A stretch of DNA of 64,000 nucleotides from Diphasiastrum complanatum (GCA_029204225.1 CM055100.1:20044155-20108154), one strand, 5' to 3'. Numbered from the stretch's first letter, positions 42,857-55,878 are shown. Notes: generated from the sequence alone by a model not told the origin. Translations and numbers: made by a program.

Positions 42857-43940
42857 TTAATTTTTAAATGCTTCCAATGCCTCTACTGTCCAAGTTGGTA
42901 CAATATTGCGAAAAGTCTGACTTGAAGAATCATCTTTGACCTTTCCCTTTTCTTTATCTAATAAAGGTGGTACATTTTTTGAATCAATTATTTGAGATGA
43001 TTTTTTCCATTTCAGGACCGTATAGTATTGTTGCTTAGCTTGTTTCTTTGCCATTGGCTCTATCATCTTTTCTTCCTTTGATATAACTGCTTTTGGCAGT
43101 TTTATTGTCAGTGCATTCGGAATATCTCAAACTCCAATGACTAACATGTATTAGATCATCTTCAATCAAATCAGGAATTGGATCAGTTATCCAAACTAAA
43201 TTTATCATATTCAATGGAAAAGTGATTGGCGTATCCGATCAACTAAGAAAATTTCGCTCAATTCGGATTGATTATCTCGTTGACACATATAGCATGTTGT
43301 ACAATCCATTGTTGCAAGAGCTTGATTCCAATTGACAGTGTTGGTTTGAGAGTCATAATGGACTCCCAAGGTCTTTATTTGTCGATCACAGGTATGATCA
43401 ATTGGTGATGAATCATCATCCCCTCTTTGGACTACTGGCTTGATGGTCCAAGTGATTGGATCTACTTTGACCGCACAAAAGTGATCACAATTCTCAAAAG
43501 TGATTTTGTCGGTGCCCCAATTATGAATTACTTGCGCAACTCGTCCCAATAAAATTCGATATACATTTGGCGCGTCAAGTAAGTCCATTACTACAAAAGT
43601 AATGACATCGTTTCTTCAAACCCGGCACAAAAAAGTGGCTTCTGACGGACTTGTGGCTCCATTCAAGTCAATCTTTCTGCTAATACTTCTTTTGCTTTTG
43701 GCACCAGTTTGACAAATTCTCCCAGTGTAATATCCATCTTGCTAGACAAAATATTTACGATCATTTCTGTTTGTGGCACTTCTGGTTCTGTCATCTTGAA
43801 GGGTTCTTCATGACGGTGCAACTGTGCATTAACATTCGTTCTTGGATCTACTTGTTGGGAGAGAGGGAGGAAGAATAAATGACGAACACGAACAAGAAAC
43901 GAACGAGAAGCGAACTCGAACAGAAAATATTCGTGCAAGC
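42857..43940 (-). pseudogene. Gypsy element B: protease region
   Basis: Reads EPFKMTEPEVPQTEMIVNIL, SSKMDITLGEFVKLVPKAKE, then NVYRILLGRVAQVIHNWGTD, KITFENCDHFCAVKVDPITW and VNWNQALATMDCTTCYMC. The same order occurs in element A at 9245-9800, with about two thirds of residues shared by eye. Here ILGRPWF has lost PWF, and gag is deleted between the leader and this region. It ends with QQYYTVLKWKKSSQ near 42990. No RT follows. Confidence 0.75.
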
Positions 43941-44588
43941 GGAATGAATTATTTGACTCTCCCCGTAAGCATGACTACGCCTATCAGAATGAAGAGAACT
44001 TTAGTGATAGAAATCGCAGTCATTCTAGATTATCTTCTATTTTTAGAATTAACGTTCGTCGACTTGGCAGTAGATAGATCTTAATGACACATATGCAGAG
44101 TGAACCATCGGATGAATGTTCTTTTTCTGTATTTTTTAGGGTTTTGAATGTTTTTTTGTGTTTTCTGATGGTTTTTCTGATGTTTCTGCAAATCTGCTAG
44201 GAAGGAATGTTCGCCCTTTAAACTGAAGGTCTTATGAGCAAAACCGTAGGTGTCTGAAACTCGGCGAACGTTTCTCAAAAGAGGGTAAAAGTTATCAGCT
44301 CTGATGACAATTCTGTCTCCTTTTGACCAAAATCTGATAGATTTGACCCATTTTTGTTAAAAAGAAATTATTTCTCAGATCCAAAAGGATCTTAAGAATG
44401 GTGATCTGAATAGCTTCCTCTGCTCAACAATCAAATTAGATTTCAAACAAGAAGATCCACTCAAATGAAGCAAAATCACTCCAAATTTAACCCTAAAATG
44501 CACTTTTAAAATTATTCCTGCCAAGATAAGATTCCTAATGCAAGCTAACCATCACTCAAACATGTTGTAATTGAAAAATTGGCGTAGC
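43941..44588 (-). mobile_element. Gypsy element B: leader
   Basis: Noncoding DNA between PBS and protease region on the - strand. The part at 44390-44430 aligns with the element A leader at 5606-5660. Confidence 0.6.
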
Positions 44589-44606
44589 TCCCCAGCAACG
44601 AAGCCA
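44589..44606 (-). other. Gypsy element B: primer-binding site
   Basis: The - strand reads TGGCTTCGTTGCTGGGGA, three mismatches from the tRNA-Asp PBS TGGCGCCGTTGCCGGGGA, placed right after the LTR end (CCCACTACAATTT) and before the leader. Confidence 0.8.
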
Positions 44607-45310
44607 AAATTGTAGTGGGATTATTTTCTATCCTATCCTCTATCCAAGATCCAAGCACACAAGCATCAAGGAGATGAAAATAATCGTCACACGAAGGTTC
44701 GATCCCGTGAGAGCGATAACATATCTCAGAATTCAACATGTATGGAAGATCCACATCTGACTCTAATATCCATTAACACTACAACCATTAACCCTAAAAT
44801 GCAATTCTGATAATAGCTTACTCTTTCTCTCTCTCCCTTTCTCTGTCACAAAAAGCATAAGAATTAGCAGATCCAACAATTATCAAATATAACAAAATTT
44901 GAGAGATAGAGGATTAGAGTTAGAGAGCAAGAACATTCACAAGTCCATTCCATAAAAGAACCAATCTGCTTGTATTGAAATGAAGATGAAAACATGATTT
45001 TACAAACTCGAGTTGGCCCCTCTTTATAGTGGAGAGGAGGGCCTTGGCCTCAAAATCCATTGGCCCATTCAGATCTAAAAGAGTGGGAAACTCTTGCATT
45101 AATTAGAGGACCCAATTTGAAATTGAAACTTGACTTTTAGGCCCTGCAACATTAAAAGTTCCCCAAAAAGGCCTAAAGTCCTCTTATTGACTTTCTAACT
45201 ATCAAATAACTATGTGATCATCGGGTTGGACTTACACACGCAGAGTGCCAAATCCCTCTCACTTATTAACTAGGGTTAGGGTTGCCTTAGGATCCGCAAA
45301 CCCTCCAACA
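44607..45310 (-). mobile_element. Gypsy element B: 5' LTR
   Basis: About 700 bp on the - strand, starting TGTTGGAGGG (45310) and ending CTACAA next to the PBS. It shares long stretches with the + strand LTR at 48690-49388 (TTAGAAAGTCAATAAGAGGA, TTTTAATGTTGCAGGGCCTA) and with 5191-5402. A short GA/CT tract lies at 44820-44845. Confidence 0.75.
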
Positions 45311-45399
45311 AACTTATATGTAAGATATGATGTGTTAAACATGTTGGGGTACTGATGAAACTCCGTTATTTTCATATATGGGACTACATTGTTGTGAAT

Positions 45400-46335
45400 T
45401 TTACAATCAATTTTTAGCCTATTTAATCTTTAAAATTTCATATGATTATACAAACATGCCTATTAAAATTTTTTTGAATTTGGAGATCTATAGAGAAAGA
45501 TACGTGCATTCAAAGTTACCCTTTTAAGTGTTGATAAAAATCACCAAAACTGAGAATATCATATATGAGTGTATAATACCATGAGTTTAACAATATTTTT
45601 TTGGTTTGTCTACGTTAAAAAGTATTATATGACCATAGAACCATGTCTCTCAATTTTTTTTCCAATTTGGAGTTATGTAGAGATAGCTATGTGCATCTAA
45701 AGTTACCCATGTCAAGTGCTGAAAAGTATCAAAAATAATTGAAAGGTCCATTCTACACTACACAACTTTTGTTGATTTGAGGAGCTTTGTAGCGTAGGAG
45801 TGTAGCATAGGAGTGTAACAATTGGTATGAGAGCCTCGTTCTACAAAGAGAATAGCTTGTTCTAGATAGATAAGATAAAAACACCATATTTTTTTTTTTT
45901 TTGAGGGACTTGTGTGGAAAAAGAGTGGTCAATTTACGTCTGTAAGGAGATTGCTGGTGGAGCTGCCTATATCCATCAACTAGGTGAATCTAAACCACCC
46001 TGGTTTTCATATATGTGGAGCAGTAGAGAGAGAAAACACTTGTTTTTGACCATTTTGAGCGTTGAAGCAGTCCTAGAAATCTATTTTTTTTGAGGGACAA
46101 AGCCTTGTTAGAACATTCTGAAATCTTAGGAGCTCATACCTGACATTAGGCTAGAAAGTTTCAACTCTTTTGGAGGTGCTTTTTACAACCCTTTTTTTGG
46201 CTGTCTACTTTCAAAAATACTTTATGACCATAGAAACATGTCTATAGAAAAAAAATCTATATTTGGAGTCCTATAGAGGTATATACGTGCACCTAAAGTT
46301 ACCCATGTGATCAAGTGCTGAAAAGTGCTAAAAAT
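45400..46335 (+). repeat. Three diverged copies of a ~130-150 bp repeat
   Basis: Copies near 45400-45535, 45595-45735 and 46190-46335 share the same word order: TTTTTTGGxTTGTCTACxTT, ATATGACCATAGAACCATGT, a T/A run, TTTGGAGTxxTxTAGAGATA, then GTGCATCTAAAGTTACCCAT and AAGTGCTGAAAAGT. The second and third are closest. Confidence 0.75.
45823..45834 (+). other. Copia-type primer-binding site
   Basis: TGGTATGAGAGC matches the initiator tRNA-Met PBS TGGTATCAGAGC at 11 of 12 positions and follows TAACAAT, a plausible LTR terminus. It implies that 45400-45820 includes a copia LTR end. No gag follows. Confidence 0.6.
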
Positions 46336-48689
46336 TGAAGTTTTTTTTGGGAAAATTGCCATCAATTGAGAGAGAGAAAAAATTAAGTCTTCCAATAACA
46401 CAATGAGGAGTCAAGTCTAGTTCCACATACAATTGAAAGATTGAAATTTCAATCATTTGATGGCATGTTATGTCTCGTCAAGAGACCAAGGGATTCATGT
46501 GCACTTTTGTGTGCACGTGCACAAAAGTGTGCTGAAAACAACTCTAGTGTTAAGTGTTTATGATCAGATGATTATGCATTTCTAAGTTTTAGCATGCATA
46601 AAGTAGTGATTTCTATCTTCTAGCTATTTCTAGATGTGCAACCAAATATGGGCCTTGGAGGGTATAAGTATACCCATTGGGCTCTCACGAGTGTATGCAT
46701 GATTGTGTGATTTGGTAGCTACATGTTGCTGGTGTGATTCCTCCTTCCCTTGTGATAGATTGATTTATAGCCTGGGGGCTAGATCCATAAGATCTAGGAT
46801 TGGTTGGGTCATTCGATTCCCTTGTGTTGCTTGTTTTCCTTGCTTAGTTTCGAATCCTTGGTTGAGGACTTTATATTGGCACTAAGTGGATTTGTCATTG
46901 GTGAGTACTGAAGGGGAGGCAAGAGTTCGAAGGGGATATTTATGGGTCCTGATATTTCGACTCCTTGAGAGCCAAAGTTTTGTGTAAAAGACTTGGAGTG
47001 TGTTTCAAGTTTCTCTTCCCATGAATCACAGTTTTTTTGAGAGAAATCGATTGTGGTAAGTGCAAAACCAAATTTGCAATCGGTTGGTTGTAAGGGCTCT
47101 TGAATGGTGCTTTAGGATGAGATTTTGATTCACTTCTTGCATTCAATTTTGCCATTGTTTTTTTCTTGCTTGCTTTTTGGTTGATAGAAGTTTTGATGAG
47201 TACTTATTGACAAAGCAACCGAATTTTTTTAGAGGAGTATGCTGGATTTTTCTTTGAAAAAGGCTTCGAATAATCACTTAAGCAAATATGCAAGTTGTTG
47301 TTAATTTGTCGCTGATAAGTGATTATGTTTTAAATAGCTTATGCCATGCTTTTTTCCCATGTTTGGATGCTATTAAGCAAGGAGGTTTTTTAGCATAAAC
47401 AAAGGAAAAATGGCTTACGTATGGCATTAAGCCAATCTAGCCTTCGCAAAAAATATCATTTATTAATTACATTTTTGGCCTGATTTGGAATGACGAGACC
47501 CAGCTAACAAACTTGTACACTAGAGTGTAGAATATCATGTCAAGAATATTTCAAATTCTCTGAACTATACATGGACATAAAAATCAAACACACTATTTAC
47601 ATCGAATCTATGTAGTTGTATCAACAAAAAAGCACTGCAATTAACTTAGATTGGTCATTTGCCACTTTAGTACCTATCAAGTTTATTGCACTTATAATGT
47701 GCAAGTATTTTAAAAACCTATTACTATTCAAAATATTTAAGGAAAATAAAAAATCCTTGTAGTTCCTCCTTGTGGAGATATTGCCTCTTCAAGGGGTCTC
47801 AACATAAGCCATGAGCACATATTTGTTCAGCTTCCAAGATCACTAGCCATCATCTAGGACTTGCCAGTTCAAGAGAGCACTCAACATTTGACAACCTCCT
47901 TCATCACTCTTCTCCTCTTGATTTTTAGAAAAAGAATCAATAGCACTTTGTTCATTCTCTCACTGGTGTTTGATTCATGGTTTGACAACATTGCAACCAC
48001 CTCCAGTCTTACATTGGCTGAGATGGGTTGTACCTTGGCTAAGGTACCACTTCTTGGCAAGCCCCTTAACGGAGAATTATAAATGACAATGTTGGATTAC
48101 GCATGTGAATCACATTTCTAGGTATCTCCCCTATTGTATTTAGGTCCCATATTAGTGAATAAGCCCTCGTTTGCCTTGGCTAATGTTTTCATGTAGACAT
48201 TTTCCTAGGTTTCTAACTAAATATTTTTAATCATTTCATTTTTGGCACTTGTTGTGGCTTTACTCTAGCTCTTGTGTCTCTCGACTTTACATATGAGAAC
48301 CCATTTTGTTTTGTCAGTGTTTCTTGAAAAGAACTCGGTTTTCTATAATAATGGCATTGAGAAATGAGTGCAAGGTAAAATCTCGACAAAGTCATACATT
48401 TTGGAAAAAGTGCAAGAGATTTACATTACTATTATGGCACTTCTAAGGCCCTTTTTAACAAAGATAGCATTTCCAACCCTTTCAATCATGTTGGGAACCC
48501 TAATTGTTGGTAATTTTCTCATCATTTTAATTAATTTAAGGAGCATTTTTAGACAAAATAACATTGAAGTTGCAATTCAAAATCTTCTACTAGACCGATT
48601 TTTATAATGTCAAAATATCAACAACATTTTCCAACACAACCAAAGAACAAAAAGTTCTCTGTATCATTTTAAAGGCTTCATTGTGAAAT
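46336..48689. other. No gene recognised
   Basis: Contains a small imperfect palindrome around CACTTTTGTGTGCACGTGCA (46500-46530). The frames are short and show no known motif. Confidence 0.5.
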
Positions 48690-49388
48690 ATAATGATTAG
48701 GTCATAATTATGTACAACTATAACAATGGCCATTTGAAATTAGAAAGTCAATAAAAGGACTTTAGGCCAATTATGCGAGACTTTTAATGTCGCAGGGCCT
48801 AATAGTGAAATTGGTGAATAAAGTAGGGATTCTCACCAAAATTCATATTCAAATTGGTTCCCTCCAATTTTTGGATGGGTTCCCTCCACTATTTGAATAC
48901 TTAGATTTAGATTAGCCAATAGAAATTGGGGCACCCATCTCCTCAATTTCCTACATAAGTAGAAATTTCAAATTATTGTACATGTTTCATCTTCATTTCT
49001 AATACAAGTAAGTTGGTCCTCTTATGAAGTGGATGTGGAATGTCCTTGCTCTCTATCTCTTTTCCTCCATCTCTCACGCTTCTTTATGGTTGTAAATTGC
49101 TGGATGTGATTGTTATTGATTTGCTTATTCTTATGTTTTGTGAGAGAGAAAGGGAGAGAGAGAAGAGTAAGCTCCCATCATTGTGGTTTTAGTGTTAATG
49201 GTTGTAGGGTTAATTGATAGTGTTAATGGAACTCAGTGTTAATTGTGGATCATCTATGCATGTTGGATTTTGATCTATGCTATCGCTCTCATGTGATTGA
49301 ACCTCCGCGTGACATCTAACCTTGTCTCCTTGATGCTTGTGTGTTGGATCTCGGGTTGAGGCTAGGGTAGGAAATAGTCCCACAACAA
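48690..49388 (+). mobile_element. Gypsy LTR (same family as A and B), probably solo
   Basis: Aligns with the reverse complement of the element B LTR over most of its length: AGAAAGTCAATAAAAGGAC at 48737, the GA tract at 49143-49166, GTTAATGG words, GCTATCGCTCTCATGTGA, TTGATGCTTGTGTGTTGGAT and the CCCACAACA terminus. No PBS follows: the next bases (ATTTCTCAAGAAAAGG) lead into copia gag. The 5' end is uncertain by tens of bases. Confidence 0.7.
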
Positions 49389-49448
49389 TTTCTCAAGAAA
49401 AGGCAAAAAGAAGAACCAAAGCAAGGACTCTAAGGAGGAGGATCGACA

Positions 49449-50090
49449 ATGAGCTCAAAGGCAAAGGGCAAGACAGATAAGTCCAAGCTCAAATGCTTCT
49501 TTTGTGGAAAGAAGGGGCATTTTGCATCCAAATGCTAGAAGAGAGCAAACAAGGAAACCTTGCACATGAGGAGGAGGAGGATGCAGGAGACTCATCTTGA
49601 TGGCATCAACATCTTCACCAACAAGCAAGAGCAACTCAAGAGAATTATGGTGGATTGATAGTGGGGCAAGTTCCCACATGACTTTCCAAAAGGACTATTT
49701 CTCAACTCTACTTTCTTTTAATGTTGCTAAAAAGTGCATAGTTACATCAAGTGATCAAGAACGTAGAATACATGGTATTGGAACCATCCCTTTGTGTCTA
49801 GGATCTTAAAAAAGAATGGATCTAGAAAGTGTTCTTTATGTACCATCAATCACCAAAAAATTGCTAAGTGCTGGTCAACTTATGGATAATGGTTTAGATT
49901 TCCACTTCAAGCATGGTGTTTGTTGAAGAGTGATAATTGCATAGCAATGGGATTTGAACATGGAAGATTGTTTAAGTTGGATGCTAATGTTGCTATTGAG
50001 AGTGTGAACATGGCAAAGGAGGAGATCACTCAAGTGGAGACCTTGTCAGAGTGTGATCTTGCTCCCCCCCCCAAATATCCCAAGGGCGGT
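49449..50090 (+). pseudogene. Copia fragment: nucleocapsid and aspartic protease
   Basis: MSSKAKGKTDKSKLKCFFCG and KKGHFASKC form a CX2CX4HX4C knuckle. After a stop and frame change comes ELWWIDSGASSHMTFQKDYF, an intact copia protease active site (DSGA), then RRIHGIGTIPLCLGS, ESVLYVPSITKKLLSAGQLM and DFHFKHGVC. Stops at about 49537, 49807 and 49924. It is cut off at a C-rich tract near 50065. It starts only about 60 bp after the end of the gypsy LTR. Confidence 0.85.
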
Positions 50091-51050
50091 TACCAACTTT
50101 ATACATATACAAAGACTGGCGTAAATAGCATTCAATGCTTGTAAGATATTTTTGAAGACACTTGTAAATATATACTAGCTGAATGAAGCTATATAAGTAT
50201 TAATCAAAGTGTTGTCTTAACACAATCAAAGTTATCTGTAGCCAGCGTTTTCACACTCAACAAGCTGAAGTCATTACTTCAAGCCATTGTATTCATTGTT
50301 GATATTAATCATAGTGCAATTTTTGTCTCACTACTGCATTGTTCATTTGCGCAATTCTGTATGAATCATTCTTCTTGAATATTTATGCTGCTACTGTTGT
50401 GTTTCCATTCCTACACGCCTACGCTCAAAGCTTCAAGCTTCCGCTGCCGGTCATCCTCAAGAAGGAAGTAGATCATCAGATTGACTGATGGATCTGTTTC
50501 CAAGTATCCATCAGAACTTCCAGAGAACTACCAACAATCAGATCAAGCCTGGATGAAGCTAATTACCAGTTTACAAAAGTTAAATCATAAAATCTCGAGA
50601 TCTCGTCAAAAAACACTCTAAAAGAGCACTTTTTTCATGAGATCCCCTGGGAGATAGCTCTTGAAACTTGGACAGTCACCAGATCTGATCCAGATGCATC
50701 CATGAAAATCTCTGCGAGAGTTTTTGATGGAGGAATCACCATATTTTAGTGTGTGCGAGGGTTCCCAGAAGCTGAATTTTCAAAACCCTTGCAGAGCTTC
50801 AAGATCATCTTACCAACCCTCGCAAGGTGCCTAAATGGAATTAGAGCAGTGAAATAGCCTACCTACATTGTCTGATCTTGAAAATCCAATCACAGAAACA
50901 AGTTGTGTGAGAGATCACTTCCTGCGAGAGTTGAACCCTCGCAGACAGCCTGAACCCTCATAGAACCTTCGCATAGTAGCCAAATCACCTTCTGAACTCT
51001 CGCAAACTTCCCTGAGGTCTTAGAATTTTGTGAAGAAGGTGTCTGCCAAA
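50091..51050. other. Possible LTR and leader sequence, not assigned
   Basis: Noncoding. A segment near 50100-50450 with CTTGTAAATATATACTAGC, many CAAGCTTC words and a run of CTACTGTTG could be an LTR, followed by a region repeating words such as AACCCTCGCAGA. No paired copy was seen, so I do not assign it. Confidence 0.3.
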
Positions 51051-51368
51051 ATTTGGGTGGAACTGAACAAGGAAAGTGGATTTCACCTAATACGCACTCT
51101 AACTTCCGCTATATAAGGGCTGAATTCGAGTCATTCGTCACCTTTGCTAGCGAAGCTCTGCCGAAATTTACACTGAAATTACCAAGTTCTCCGTTTGCCA
51201 CCAAACTTCCTACCAGCTATCATCTACTCATACTCAACATCGATCTATGCTCTGAATTACAATACTTGTCATCCAACACTCGTAATTCACAGTTTTTGCC
51301 GTTTCCACACCTTTTTACCTTTTCCACCGTTTTTCCTACTTTTTCGACCTTTAATCATCACTGCTAAC

Positions 51369-52634
51369 ATGGCATCCTCATCCTCTGAAGACTCTGGCAC
51401 CAAGGAGGTGATCCAGCGTGAAATCCCCGAGGCCACACAGATTTGGCCCTTACACTCTGACGCTCTGATCCAACCATGGCTGTAGACAGCCGGCCCAGTT
51501 CTAGAGGCAATGGGTTTTTACCCGATGCTTTTACATTCTGAGATTAACATGGGCCTTGATCTTCACGCTTACACCATCTGGGACAAGGAAAAGACTCGCT
51601 TCCACTTCCTGTACCAAGGTACCACGTACAAGGTTAGGATTAATGCAGATTCGATGGTCACCATTGGCATTATGTCCAGTGATCGTCAACCCATCTCCCA
51701 TCGCCACGCCAAAACTCTGATCAAACCGTTCGTCACCCAAACCGCACCAGAAATCCCAATCCAGACTAACAATGGTTACCTGATAGATGTGAACCCGTCA
51801 TTCAGGCGGCTACGCATCTGTTGAATAACTTTTTGGTTATTTCAACATTTTGCAAGGACAGAATCCAGTCTAAGCTATTGAGTCAGATAGTGGAATCCTT
51901 TCTGGAATTTCTTGGCCCCTCTGTTGTGCCATACAACTGGCATAGCTTCCTCATTTGTGAACTAACCAACTCCATCAAACCCCACAACCGTGAGCGTATC
52001 GCAGCAGGCCCCCTGTTGTGTAACTTTGCCTATGCACTTCTCGAGGTTAAAGTGCACGGTTTCCAACGCTCATCCCTTTTGTCCACCCAAGTGCCACACA
52101 CTAACCTTTATCCGCCAATCATGAAGAGGCGGCTGGCAGATATCGTTTTCAGCTCAAACAATGAAGGGCAAAGAACTGCAAGCATTACCCGCCCTCCAAC
52201 CACAACCAGAGTGGTGTCAGCAGTTGTTCGAAAGAGACCATGTGGCCATCGGGGCCTACGTGACGAGTCCGCAACAATTACGGGTGAACGCGCACTTCCT
52301 GCCATGTACACGACGATCCAAATGGGTGGAATGCGGCACCCCTCTAGACAAGATCACACTGCAAAATTTTAATTGGCCGATCATACCATCAGAATATGGG
52401 TGGACTATGGATGTAGATGCCAGAAGGGCTCTCACCACGTTCGCAAATCAATATATCAACTGTCCTGATCCAACAGTCCGCGTGGTAGCCACTTACGTCT
52501 GGGACTTAGAACATTTAATGGGCATTGAAACAAAATGGGATGATTTTCTTCCCTCAATATTCTCTGATCCTAATAAGGCGCTAGCTTCCGACAAAGTCGA
52601 AGATCAGCTGTCAGTCGCTCGTGTATATTACTGA
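51369..52634 (+). pseudogene. Broken gag-like gene of unrecognised family
   Basis: Three overlapping frames give one collinear protein of about 420 codons: from ATG 51369 (MASSSSEDSGTKEVIQREIP) with a single in-frame TAG at 51483, through MGFYPMLLHSEINMGLDLHA and FHFLYQGTTYKVRINADSMV, a frame change near 51820, then SKLLSQIVESFLEFLGPSVV and ELTNSIKPHNRERIAAGPLL, a second change near 52165, then PEWCQQLFERDHVAIGAYVT and DVDARRALTTFANQYINCPD to TGA at 52632. The N-terminus, helical content and position before copia-type knuckle and protease sequence suggest gag. I see no UBN2 or Ty3-type capsid motif. An alternative is a domesticated or host protein. Confidence 0.5.
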
Positions 52635-52639
52635 GCTGC

Positions 52640-52905
52640 ATTCCTTGGAGATCCCTGCAAGAGACCTAATCATGAGATCTAGGACTATCGAATCTTGAAG
52701 TTCAACAACAAGAAGAAGAAGAAGTAGTCGAATCAGCAAGCTCGTGTAGCCGACACCAAGCAGAAGATCGTAGATGATGATGAGTAGGAAGTCTTTATGG
52801 TGAGCCATCGCCATGTCGAACAATCAGAGGAGTGGTTCCTTGATTCTGGAGCTACACAACACATGACAAGTTTATTCAATTGATTTTATGGTTTTTCTAA
52901 TTTCA
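52640..52905 (+). pseudogene. Copia fragment: knuckle end and protease active site
   Basis: Reads CKRPNHEI-stop-DYRILK, a damaged nucleocapsid knuckle close to the one at 55795, a Lys/Gln-rich linker, then SEEWFLDSGATQHMTSLFN, a copia protease active site with DSGA intact. Stops interrupt it and it fades after GFSNFISFSQG. Confidence 0.75.
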
Positions 52906-55794
52906 TCTCTTTTTCTCAAGGATAGCCATTGAACACGAGAAGTCATGTAGTAGCGTATCTCAAGAATAACTTATCATTCATCTATCCATCTTCAGATCAC
53001 CTTGTAGAGAGATATGATTTTTGTGCATACTGCAAATTTGAGAAATCCATGTCACTCCAGCATTGATTTCTACATCTCATTGTCGTATTAGTTTTTGAGA
53101 CAAATTTAGTTAAAATTTGTTCAATCTTCAATCTCGTCGCATGTTCAACATGTTCCAACTGTGTGTTTCAAACACCGATCCAACCTTGAGCACTCTGGAT
53201 ACCAGCAACAACATTCCCACCAACAGATTTGGGGGTGGGGGAGAGTGGATTTGCAAGCATCCATTGCAGCAGCCACTGGAGGCATCCACTAGAGCAGCCA
53301 CATTGCCAACAACAACATGAGCAAAATCTACAGCCAAGGACACAAACTAAAGACGAAAACGACAAGGCTAAGAAGGTAGATGGGCGATCCAAAGAGACTC
53401 AATCAGAAGAAGCACCCCAGTCACGACGAAGATCCTTCAGAAGATGGAAGTACAAGCATTGGAAAATCAGTCATCCTCTTCAATCACTCCTACATCCACA
53501 TCATTTATATTCCCACCAACCAGCCCTCTTGCCACAACATCTGCATCTACTCTCATGCCTATCGTCCACACCATCTACCAATGTCACCATCACCACCCTT
53601 CCTTCCATCCGTCTATTTGCCATCATTCCACTGTTCACCTGAGAAATTTCTAGTTATCTCAAACCTTGATAATCTTACTGAAGCAGCTCAAAGATCATTG
53701 CAAGTGTCTTGCAGAGATCAACTACCACTGACATTGGTTGATCAGCCAAAAAAGATTAACAAGCAGGCGAAGCAACATAAATAAATAAAGAGAAAGTGCC
53801 GAGAAGCTGAGGAGAAAAGGAAGAAACTTAAGCAATAGATGAGTCAGATCAATCTTGATAAAAAAAAAAACTCTCTGGAGCAGTGATAGTTGAATCCCCT
53901 CCTATGAAGCCCGAAGAGATCCAAAAGTAATGAATCAAATGAAGAAAAAGCTACAGAAAGAAAAACAGATAAAGACAACAACGAGCATGCAAGACAAAGT
54001 GAGTAATCCTTGGAGATCAGCTACCTGACGTATTCCACCTCTTTCTTAAGAAAGTCACACTGATATTTCCAAGCATATAGTTTGTGAATGAGTAAGAGTC
54101 ATTCACCATCATGGACCTAGTTGTTAGAATCAAAGTTTGTTGTGGCATGACTAGAAGTAAGCTGGCAAGCTTCAAATACCAGCAAGTGGTGGTCAAAGCT
54201 TGACATTGCAAGGTTCCAAGGCTGAATTATCAGTTCCTTCGTCCTTCCACCAAGCCCCTATCCGACCCATCCCTCCAGATCTATTTCTACCACCAATTTG
54301 TTGATGAGTCCATTCCTTTGAAGACTATTAACCCAAGGCTTGTACAACCTACCAATCGAAGATTCTTCTCTTCTCGTCAAGAAGAGGAGTGTCGACAAGG
54401 TTGGAATTTCAACTGAGGGAAGAACGGAGGAAACACACCTAGAATGAGATATTCTAAGCCAGCTTATGTGGAGATGGCTCTCACCAACTAGCTAATCAGA
54501 TGCAAGCCCCTCCTTGGGCAGATTTTCTCCTTTTGCTCCTTAGTCTAGAAGCACAATGGAAGATACAGACCTCCCAGAAGTTAGAATCTGCCAAGAAACT
54601 AGAAGCGAAACCATCTATGGTAGATGCAACAGAGACAAAAAGAAGGCGCTCAAGCATGCAGAGTTGTGAAGCTCTTGGGAGCTCTCCAATTTTGAAGATA
54701 AAGACCACTTGCGGCAATAGGACATTTTGGTTAAATTGCGACAAATTGCAGAAGGCAGTTTTTGATGAAGGTCGGCAAAAATAAGCACTTGGTTTTACGC
54801 AAGCAAATGAGGATCTACGCTTTTCCAAGTGCCGATCAAAGATGCCAATGCAAAGTGGAGCAATATCATCCAATATGGGTTGCAGTGGGTCCTGCAATTG
54901 AATGCATGATCTGAATGTTTGGTTTGAAAGCATGTGATTTTGATTTGTCCTCTGACAGACAGGACATTGCTATAATGAAGATCTGCTCTTCTGCCTAATA
55001 TAGGCCTTAAAACAAGAAACTTAATCTTCAAGAAATGCCCACAGACTCTATTGACAGACAAAAGAAGAACAAACGGATCTATAACAAGACAAAAGAAGCA
55101 GTAAACAAATTCTAGAGCAAAGGATCTACAACCACCATTTCTTGATTCTTGGATTTCTCCTAAATTAATCCACAAACATAAATGAAAGAAAGCAAAAAAA
55201 AACTAGTCCTCCCTAGATCCACAAACAAAGGAGATGGAGGGGCAAGATCATTAAAGCATCACTCAAGAAACAGGAATGATCAAGGAGCTCAAGAATGCAT
55301 CAAAACTCATGGAAGATAATCTCATTTCAGCACGGAGTAGATACATTTACAAAAGCTCTCCTTCTACAAAGGGTGAGTCTCTTAAATAAGCAAGAGAGCT
55401 CCCTAGGTGGCATCCTAGTGGCATTTCCACATTACACAAACCTCCATTAGAGGTCACCATCAAAAGGTGGCTCACTCTAATTTTCTAAGAGGGATCTTCT
55501 TGCATTTATTACATTGGCCTAGAAATACTAGTTCCTACATGGTCATTCCATCTTTCGGGATTCACCATGAGGCTTACACAGTTTCTGTCTGTCATGCTTA
55601 ACTAGTACTTCTCGGCTCTCATACTCAGCTCTTAGTCTTCTTTCATCCCGTCTTCTTAGAGACCACCTCGGTCTAAAGTGAGAGGTGCTCTTGGGTAGCT
55701 CTAGCCGAATATCTTGGGGATTCGTCAGAATCAGCCAACACTGATTCAGACCAACAATTAGAACATGACAATCGACAGCATCAAAAGCCCAAGA
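52906..55794. other. Several open frames, none recognised
   Basis: Frames of 60-145 codons are open on both strands (for example 53229-53642 +, 54933-54496 -), Pro/Ser/His- or Lys/Glu-rich. Composition bias can explain them. 55260-55700 looks like noncoding LTR or leader DNA. No domain, knuckle or active site was seen. Confidence 0.35.
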
Positions 55795-55876
55795 CCAGAA
55801 TCTTCTGCAAATACTGCAAGAGAACCAATCACGACATCAAGGATTGTCGAGTTCTCAAACATAACCTAGGCACGCT
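55795..55876 (+). pseudogene. Copia gag zinc-knuckle fragment
   Basis: KPKTRIFCKYCKRTNHDIKD followed by CRVLKHNLGTL and a stop at 55877. A perfect CX2CX4HX4C knuckle, nearly the same as that of copia fragment Y (23614-23863). Only the knuckle and its Gln/His-rich upstream linker remain. Confidence 0.85.
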
Positions 55877-55878
55877 GT

